Part shown: in pieces, positions 57,410 to 64,000 of the stretch
How positions within the stretch are numbered: the stretch's first letter is position 1
How the letters are laid out: every line of letters begins with the position of its first letter
Assembly (NCBI GenBank): GCA_001643675.2
Contig: LSRY02000023.1
Coordinates: 289,501 to 353,500, forward strand
Reading direction: 5' to 3'
Source of the DNA: Monocercomonoides exilis
Taxonomy: Eukaryota; Preaxostyla; Oxymonadida; Polymastigidae
DNA length: 64,000 bases
Program-made: the position numbers and the translations under genes
Notes under the pieces: model-generated
The model's input: only the letters and a program-made list of their open reading frames with translations
What the model was told of the DNA's origin: nothing
The model's database searches: none

Positions 57410-60400
57410 TTAACCAAAATATTGTCTTGTGTAGATGCTGGAATTAACAGCATTCACAGCAACGAAAGAAATGTGAGGGATAATGCGATCATAATCAATA
57501 CACAAAGCAGGAGGATAAGCAGTTGCTGTGCCAAGAGAACCAGATTGCACAGCTGCTGTTGAGTTGGCAGAAGCAGAATCAGAATCAGAATCAGATTCAG
57601 ATTCAGAAGAAGCAAAAGAAGAAGAGGCAGAAGCAGAAGAACTACATGTGGAGTCAATGAAATGGTGCTGGTGAGAATTTGTAAGCAAATTTGGTGTTGT
57701 TTGTGAAATATGAGTGGTGTTAGTTTCAACAAAAGAATCATTCACACACGAAGAATTTGATGAAACAAAGGAATTTGTAACGCTCTGATTTCGAAAAGGT
57801 GGTTGGGAAAGCAACAAAGAAGAAGTTTGATTGACAAGCGGGACATCTTCCACAGACGGCTCAAAGATAGTTGTGCGAATTTGGACTGAGAAAAAATCAT
57901 TGTTGATGCAAATATGACACGACAACGGCATCTCTGATAAGGATTCTTCGGAATTTGATACAACTGTCTGATGCCGAGGCGCAAAGTCAGATGTATTTGA
58001 GCGATTCAATGAAAAATTAGAAAAATAAGAAAAAGAAGCAGATGACGAAGAAATCTTACAGTGCCGAAAGAGGCAGTGGTCAATGACGCAGCGGCGACTC
58101 GGAAAGCAAGCAAGGCAATAGACAGAACTGACAACATTGAACAAGGGACAATCACAGGATTGCAATGAAGAAGAGGCCGAATGAAACATGGATGATGGTC
58201 CAACCTTTGTTTTTATTGACTTTCTTGTCAAAGCAAAGTCGGACATTTGCAAAGGAGAAGATGACAAAACAGATTTATATGCCCAGCCAGAATCACATCC
58301 CAAGATGACAAACAAGCCACCTCCAGAATGAAACAGAGTATTGTTCTCAGAATGATCTGATGCATCAGCACAACAATCATCACAAGGAAATCCCGCAGAA
58401 CATTCCACAAATGAGCATCTTCTCACAACAAGCTGCTGCGTCACTCCAACGAGACTGACTGCTCCTCCGCTTCTATCACAGCAGCTACAACGGTTGAATG
58501 AGCACGAATGAAGTCCAACAGAGACAAGAGGAACAGTTTCGCTGTGAACAAAGCATTGACCGCTGTTATTTGTATGGAATTGGTGATGAAATGATCTAGG
58601 TGCAATTTGTTGGTCACTTTGAGGTGTGCCATAAGGGATGATGTTAGTAAAGTTTCGCGAGAACACGTGAGAGTAGTCTTTCAAACATTCAGCATTCAAA
58701 ATGCTTCCGGAAGAGCAACAGCTAATCCCACTGAATGAAGATGAATACATATGAAAAGAAATAGAGAAAAAAGATTGTTCATGCACAACGCTGTCGTTTA
58801 TGTGAATGCGGAAGATGGGCTGTTTCGTTCTCAACAAAGATTCTTCATTATTGTCAACATTTTCAGCACAATGGCTAATATTTGTGTCACATCCATTTGG
58901 AGAGAAAGAAGCTTTTGATAAAAAGACTGAAGAAGAAGAAGAAGAAGAAGAAGACATTAAAAAATGAGTATCAGAAATTTCAAAACTGCACGAATCACGC
59001 GCACAGCATTCCACAAGCGAACAGTTCATTCTCCATGATGATAAGTCAGATATCAAAGGGGATATTTTGATTGAGCACGATTCCATTGACAAGCAACCAG
59101 ACGTCAGAACAAACAAAGAGTCGTGTTTGACAAGCGGAGGGATTTCCACCAAAAGCTTCTTAAATTGCACTTCAACAGAAGCAGCTTCTGAGCTCGACAA
59201 AGCAGATGAAGCTGAAAAATATGGCTTGAAAGATAAGATGATCCGCCCAATTGAAGAAAAAAAGATTTTCCCATTAGAATCATTCACACCATCTAAAGAA
59301 CCATCAAACACAATTTTCTCTCCTTTCCAATATTCCATCAAGCTTGCAATGTACACTTCTCTTTCAATTTTCATTCTGCTGGCAACAGAAACTTTGCATA
59401 TATTAATTCCAGCCCCAGTTTCATTCAGACGAGACATCGTCTTTTCGACTGTTCGGCACATCGATGCTTTGCCTCCACAGCACATTCTGTCATCTCCTTC
59501 GATGAAGTCCACACATATCACTCCACTCTGCATTTCATCTTCGGGAGAAGATGGGCAAAAGGCAAGAAGAGGAGTCTCTGGCACTGTGGCCTCCTTGATG
59601 ATATAAGGCATTGCTTCACACGCCACATTGCCATCTGGATTGACGTAATGAATTATCAGTGCCAGCTGCTCGTCTGGTTCTGAGGCATCGATCAAATAGC
59701 GCGGGATTGAAGCTGTCCGTATGCTGTCGTATTCATTGGCACTCGAGACAAATGTGCTTGGCTCAGCTTCCTCATCGAACGAGAAAAAGAAGGACGTTGA
59801 ATTGTTGTAGTACGTCGAATGAAGCTCGACTGTTGTATTGCACGAAACAAGCGAAAAACCAAACATTTCCATTTTGCAGAAGATATCGTTCATTTGCGTT
59901 GAGACGTTGCTGAATCTCGGAATAAATAGAAGGGAAGGAAATTGCTTCAGAGGCTTGCACAACTGGCACCCTCTGTTGAGGATCCAGAGGGATTGGTCAT
60001 TTTGCAACTCTGCTTTTGTGATGGCACCTCTTGCATCAAGCTGCATATTCTCAACGTCCAAGTAGCTTTCTCCTTCACAGATGATATTACGCTTGATGGC
60101 GGGATATTGAGAATGGAATGTGTTATTTGCAAACGCACAATTTCTGAGTGTAACATTGCTGTTGTTCATTGAAATAGCACCAATTTGGATGCTCGAAAAA
60201 ACAGAAGACTGAAACTCAACATTTGAGGAAGATACATGGACGAATGAACTGTTCCATAGGCACATCGAGTCCAAGGAAGAATATACAGTTGAAGAAGAGG
60301 AAGAGAAATTAGGATCATCACTAAATTTTGAGAGCGGCTCCGTCAAATCATATATCGAAGAATTCAGAAATGAAGCCAAATAAGAATTAGAGTTGGAATG

Positions 60401-63400
60401 CTTTTCGAGCTTATTCGTTCTTATACCAGGAAAACTGCTGCTATAATTGTCACATACACCATGACACAGAAAGGAAATAATATCGACTTGTGAGCACTTC
60501 TCAATGAAAACTGTATCTCCAAGCACTTCAGATGAAATAGGAGCAAAAGGCTGATCTTGTCCACAAATCTGCAGCTCATCACTAGACACAATCACATTGT
60601 TAACAACAATTGGCTGCCAACATGAATGAAGCGATAAAGTTCGGGCATCGGAATCGCTTTCTGTTAAGTTGAGCAAAGAAATGTTTGTGAGTTGAATGGA
60701 ATAAGACCGAAGAGGTGAAGGATACACTCCAACAATCTCTTCTTCCTCTTCTTCACTGTGTAGCGATGTAATGTCTATTGCACTCCCCACGTCAATACTC
60801 GAATGAGCAACAATGCAATCCTTCAGCTGTGATCCCAAGCCAACAGAAATAGCGAGCAAAGCTGTTGATGCAGTCGTGTTCGTGATCAGCAAGCTTCCCA
60901 TCACCAGCTCGTTGCATGCAAAATCAAACAGCGCTTCGTCAGAAGTGAGCGATGTTGCATTCAAATATGACACATAGATGCTAGCTTTTTCAGCAGAAGC
61001 GATCACAGGAAATGTGCTGTGGATGCGAGTGATGAACAGATTTGTAGCGACAAAGGAACCAGAACGCACAAACAGGAAAGTGGAGTTCATTTCTCCGATT
61101 ACATCTCTTTCAGTTGGCGCAACATGACATCCAGCCAGATTCAACGACCCGTTCCTCTGAGAGATGAAATACGGATGCGCCTGCGAAAAGCCTGGACCGA
61201 TCAAAAACGAAAGCGAGCGGAAGATCACCTCATTTGCACAGCAGATAGCTTCTGTGGACAAAGCAGTCGAGCGCGCAATGGACTGGTTAATAAGCACGAT
61301 GCCTGTGCTATTAGCAGTTGGCCTGATAGACATCTTTGAGATAATTGTCTCGCAGTCAGCGATCCCTTCGTCGTCCACCAGCACCGTCTTTGGCGTGTCT
61401 TTTCCAGCCCGCTTCATTCCCAGTGAGATGCTCGCACACGGCAGCTGGGGTGTCCCGCAGTTGACTCCGTCGCTGCCAGTCAGAGACGAGACGTGTATCT
61501 CTTGGGAGATGAACACATACAGAATGGGCAGCAGATCTGCCTCTCCTCCGTCGCTGTCCCAGCCAACGAACGAAGTTGAATCAAACGGAGAGGAAAGCGA
61601 GGTGTCGATGTAGAACTGAAAGGGTGTTACTTGTAAAGCTACAGACAGACAGCGGATGTAGAAGTTGTGTCCGATCGTTGCTTTATTGCAGAAGAAGCAG
61701 CACATGCAAACATTTAGCGACAGTACATCCAAATACTGTGAAGCTAAACAGCATGAAGAAGAAGAAGAAGAAGAAGAAGAAGATTGTGAAGCATGAAAAG
61801 AAGAAAAATCATCGGATTTTGTTGCTAATCTACTTGGAGCTGGATTTACGTTTTCCTGATCATCCAAATAATTCAGATAGAAAGCGCCTCCTTTCCCTCC
61901 TTGCAGTGCTGTGGAGCAGTTGTCGAAGAACGAGAGCGAGATATCGAGGGATCCGCAGACCCCGAGCTGAAGATGAGACAACCCACCGCTGGGAGAAGCA
62001 GAAGAGGCGATTGAATCAAAGGAGGTGTTTTTGATAGACACACACAAAGGATTACAGACAGATGCTGCGGTTGTGTCAGAAGAGAAGTGGATAAGCGCTT
62101 CTGAAGAAGTCGTTGTGAGGTTGGTGAAATTAGACTGGATGAACGAAAGGGCAAGCGATGATTGTTGAGATGTTGAGATATGTTGGTGATTTCGTGACGA
62201 AGAAGAAACAGGCTGAGGCGATGAAGAAACAAAAGAGATGAAGCTGTGGTCAGAAATGCTCATGTTACTCACTGAGAACTCATTAAACTGAACGTATTCA
62301 ACTGCAGTTGAAGAAAGCAAAACAATCGAAGATGCAAAGTGGATATGTGGATATGCCCCAAACAAAACACTGCAGCTGGAAAACACCAATGCTCCGCTCA
62401 AACAGCAGACGAGAGAAGATGCAAAGGCAGAAGAAGAAGAAGAAGAAGAAGAAGAAGAAGATAATGATGATGAAGACGGCAGTGAACTGGTCATAAAATC
62501 AAAGGAGCAGCCTTCAAATTGCAGAATGGGCGAACCCAAAGTGTGGGAGATGTAGCTATCCTCATTGGGAAGTTGGCTTCTTTTTGCAGACAGAAACACA
62601 CTGGAATGTGGAGAAAGTTGGAACTGGATCAGAAACGACAGGTTTTCCCACAGAACAGAAGACTCACACTCAATCACTGCATCCTGTGTAGCTTCGCTTC
62701 CTCCACTTCCTCCGTTTCCTCCACTGAAAATAGAGACATTTGGAATTTCATTGTTTCTGATGCTATTTGGCTTGACAAACCACGAATACAGCCGGAAGCT
62801 GCACTCATTCTGAACGCTTGTTCCGTCGAGAAGGAGCAATTCCTTGCCTGAGCGTGAAGATAGCAAAGGGCTACCCCATTGAGCGTTATTGATAACTTCT
62901 GATGTTTTTGCGAGGTTCTTTTGATATGATGATGATGATGATGATGAACGACATTTGGCACATTGCGTTTGACTTGTTGAATGATAGACTTTCTCTTTAT
63001 ACTCATGTGTTCTCAAACTATTCCCTTTGCTCCAATGATAAGAATCTCTTGGATGTCCAGTATCCATTTCAGCATTCATCATCGTTGTGAGTGCATGATC
63101 AAGCGAATAGCAAGGAAACTCCCACAGTCCACACACAGACACATCAGTGCCATTTGTACCAGACAGGAAGCAAGTCGAGTTGCGCTGCCTGAGATAGCAC
63201 ACCAGCGGAATGAGCACCTCGCAATCTGCACAGCTTCCAACAGACTTGCCGTAGAACTCACTGGCTTCAAAGAAATCTCCCTCTGCAAAGCCCAAAAAGC
63301 GCTCAGAAGAGACAGAAACGGACAAATTCACAGCCGACACAAACCCCGTCTGCCCGAACGCTGCTTCGTTGTTTGCATATTGCAGATTGCAGAACACGAA

Positions 63401-64000
63401 GTTGCTTGTCTCATCCAAAAGCTCCAGAAACATTGCCCCGCCTTGCCCTCCGCTGGAGACTGAGCAGGAACAACAAGTGAAGGAAGAGGAAGACAAGGAA
63501 AAGGAAGAGTCTGGTGGAATGCTGCTGCGGATGGCTCCGCCTTCCAAAGAAGAGCGGGAAGAACAATTATGAACAGAGACAGAAGAGAGAGTGATGTCAA
63601 AAGAAGAAGAAGAAGAAGAAGAGGAGGAGGAGGAGAATGAGGGAGAAAGAGAAGAGTCGATGAAGAGAAGAACAGAAGAAGAAGAAGAAGAAGAAGGATC
63701 AGAAGAAGAGGAGTTGAGAGAGGAGAAAGTGCAGTTGGAGAAGAGAAGAGACTTTGATTGACTGGTGCTACCATTGATTGAACGAGGAGAAGAGGAAATA
63801 TCAGCATTGCATTTGGAGTTAAATGAAGAAGAAGAAGAAATTGACGAGAAGGAAGAGAAAGAAGCTGGAACATCAGCATTTGAGCTCATTGGTGTTGGAG
63901 TGGAAGAACCAGAGCCTGTTTTAAGAGAACTCATCTTTGCGTCATCTGCCGATACAATTGAAGAAGAAGAAGAAGAAGAGGAAAACCGATTTGAAAGTTG
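57410..64000 (-). CDS. giant Ser/Cys-rich surface-type protein, 5' end outside window
   Basis: At least 2196 codons are open on the minus strand from the window edge to a TAA at 57410; a Met codon at 63934 exists but the frame stays open upstream, so the start is not in the window. The protein is Ser-rich with regular Cys and many N-glycosylation-type Asn sites. Three modules share the pattern D...C(G)....PC or GC...C followed by a repeated-strand region: VCGLWEFPC near residue 268 (from 63934), NCGTPQLPC near 828 and CCGGKASMC near 1488. Between them are strings typical of right-handed beta-helix (pectin-lyase-like) folds: short hydrophobic strands, CSF/CSV turns and GGA blocks (GGAMFLEL, GGAVSLVG, GGKGGAFYL). 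Probable role is an extracellular or surface protein; no membrane anchor is encoded before the stop. The related locus at 51958 is decayed. Confidence 0.72.
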   Translation of the reverse strand, partial: QLSNRFSSSSSSSSIVSADDAKMSSLKTGSGSSTPTPMSSNADVPASFSSFSSISSSSSFNSKCNADISSSPRSINGSTSQSKSLLFSNCTFSSLNSSSSDPSSSSSSSVLLFIDSSLSPSFSSSSSSSSSSSFDITLSSVSVHNCSSRSSLEGGAIRSSIPPDSSFSLSSSSFTCCSCSVSSGGQGGAMFLELLDETSNFVFCNLQYANNEAAFGQTGFVSAVNLSVSVSSERFLGFAEGDFFEASEFYGKSVGSCADCEVLIPLVCYLRQRNSTCFLSGTNGTDVSVCGLWEFPCYSLDHALTTMMNAEMDTGHPRDSYHWSKGNSLRTHEYKEKVYHSTSQTQCAKCRSSSSSSSYQKNLAKTSEVINNAQWGSPLLSSRSGKELLLLDGTSVQNECSFRLYSWFVKPNSIRNNEIPNVSIFSGGNGGSGGSEATQDAVIECESSVLWENLSFLIQFQLSPHSSVFLSAKRSQLPNEDSYISHTLGSPILQFEGCSFDFMTSSLPSSSSLSSSSSSSSSSSAFASSLVCCLSGALVFSSCSVLFGAYPHIHFASSIVLLSSTAVEYVQFNEFSVSNMSISDHSFISFVSSSPQPVSSSSRNHQHISTSQQSSLALSFIQSNFTNLTTTSSEALIHFSSDTTAASVCNPLCVSIKNTSFDSIASSASPSGGLSHLQLGVCGSLDISLSFFDNCSTALQGGKGGAFYLNYLDDQENVNPAPSRLATKSDDFSSFHASQSSSSSSSSSSCCLASQYLDVLSLNVCMCCFFCNKATIGHNFYIRCLSVALQVTPFQFYIDTSLSSPFDSTSFVGWDSDGGEADLLPILYVFISQEIHVSSLTGSDGVNCGTPQLPCASISLGMKRAGKDTPKTVLVDDEGIADCETIISKMSIRPTANSTGIVLINQSIARSTALSTEAICCANEVIFRSLSFLIGPGFSQAHPYFISQRNGSLNLAGCHVAPTERDVIGEMNSTFLFVRSGSFVATNLFITRIHSTFPVIASAEKASIYVSYLNATSLTSDEALFDFACNELVMGSLLITNTTASTALLAISVGLGSQLKDCIVAHSSIDVGSAIDITSLHSEEEEEEIVGVYPSPLRSYSIQLTNISLLNLTESDSDARTLSLHSCWQPIVVNNVIVSSDELQICGQDQPFAPISSEVLGDTVFIEKCSQVDIISFLCHGVCDNYSSSFPGIRTNKLEKHSNSNSYLASFLNSSIYDLTEPLSKFSDDPNFSSSSSTVYSSLDSMCLWNSSFVHVSSSNVEFQSSVFSSIQIGAISMNNSNVTLRNCAFANNTFHSQYPAIKRNIICEGESYLDVENMQLDARGAITKAELQNDQSLWILNRGCQLCKPLKQFPSLLFIPRFSNVSTQMNDIFCKMEMFGFSLVSCNTTVELHSTYYNNSTSFFFSFDEEAEPSTFVSSANEYDSIRTASIPRYLIDASEPDEQLALIIHYVNPDGNVACEAMPYIIKEATVPETPLLAFCPSSPEDEMQSGVICVDFIEGDDRMCCGGKASMCRTVEKTMSRLNETGAGINICKVSVASRMKIEREVYIASLMEYWKGEKIVFDGSLDGVNDSNGKIFFSSIGRIILSFKPYFSASSALSSSEAASVEVQFKKLLVEIPPLVKHDSLFVLTSGCLSMESCSIKISPLISDLSSWRMNCSLVECCARDSCSFEISDTHFLMSSSSSSSSSVFLSKASFSPNGCDTNISHCAENVDNNEESLLRTKQPIFRIHINDSVVHEQSFFSISFHMYSSSFSGISCCSSGSILNAECLKDYSHVFSRNFTNIIPYGTPQSDQQIAPRSFHHQFHTNNSGQCFVHSETVPLVSVGLHSCSFNRCSCCDRSGGAVSLVGVTQQLVVRRCSFVECSAGFPCDDCCADASDHSENNTLFHSGGGLFVILGCDSGWAYKSVLSSSPLQMSDFALTRKSIKTKVGPSSMFHSASSSLQSCDCPLFNVVSSVYCLACFPSRRCVIDHCLFRHCKISSSSASFSYFSNFSLNRSNTSDFAPRHQTVVSNSEESLSEMPLSCHICINNDFFSVQIRTTIFEPSVEDVPLVNQTSSLLLSQPPFRNQSVTNSFVSSNSSCVNDSFVETNTTHISQTTPNLLTNSHQHHFIDSTCSSSASASSSFASSESESDSDSDSASANSTAAVQSGSLGTATAYPPALCIDYDRIIPHISFVAVNAVNSSIYTRQYFG

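Overview
The window reads as nuclear DNA of a flagellated protist using the standard genetic code. The closest fit I can argue for is an oxymonad of the Monocercomonoides/Blattamonas kind. Arguments: about 62 short spliceosomal introns can be placed in 20 genes, mostly 45-80 bp; a flagellar enkurin gene is present; and a huge Ser/Cys-rich surface-type protein and a decayed second member carry the modular pattern (V.G.D...CG....PC.T...A) I associate with oxymonad pectin-lyase-like families. That assignment rests on remembered families, not a search. Joining the exons below closes the frame in every spliced gene except the cathepsin-like protease.

Layout. 1-2423 (-): frame-broken coding remnant; then a 274-bp TTTA microsatellite. 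3.6-11.7 kb: SMYD5-like methyltransferase (-), Mtq2 eRF1 methyltransferase (+), LSM14/Scd6 (-), RRP1 (-). 11.9-16.9 kb: CC2D1/Lgd-like C2 protein (+), PP1-type phosphatase (+). 17.5-26.8 kb: VPS41 (-), V-ATPase subunit E (+), secreted DUF4139-like protein (-). 26.9-33.6 kb: DHHC palmitoyltransferase (-), unknown Ser/His-rich protein (+), cathepsin-like protease with a one-base break (-), small secreted Cys-rich protein (+). 33.75-33.84 kb: long hairpin, possible structured RNA. 33.9-42.3 kb: CCCH zinc-finger protein (-), FERM protein (+), ribosomal protein uS3 (-). 42.6-45.1 kb: SWIM-RING E3 ligase (-). 45.1-47.5 kb: gene-poor DNA with a 401-bp foldback element. 47.5-50.0 kb: enkurin (+), V-ATPase c (-), ubiquitin-eL40 fusion (+). 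50-57.4 kb: AT-rich DNA, surface-protein pseudogene (+), tetraspanin-like protein (+). 57.4-64.0 kb: giant surface protein (-), 5' end outside the window.

Functional themes: endolysosome (VPS41, two V-ATPase subunits, CC2D1, cathepsin), ribosome and translation (RRP1, uS3, eL40, SMYD5, Mtq2, LSM14), protein modification (PP1, DHHC, SWIM-RING, SMYD5) and the cell surface. Seven adjacent pairs are divergent with 111-290 bp between start codons, so shared promoters look like the normal arrangement.

The most striking whole-window pattern is that about ten long genes are two-part: an AT-rich 5' portion with short introns, then a GC-rich or repeat-rich 3' portion carrying Ser/Glu triplet expansions and, where introns exist, long repeat-filled ones. 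Short conserved genes stay uniformly AT-rich. Three GC-AG introns, two sharing the donor GCTTGA, are a second unusual feature.
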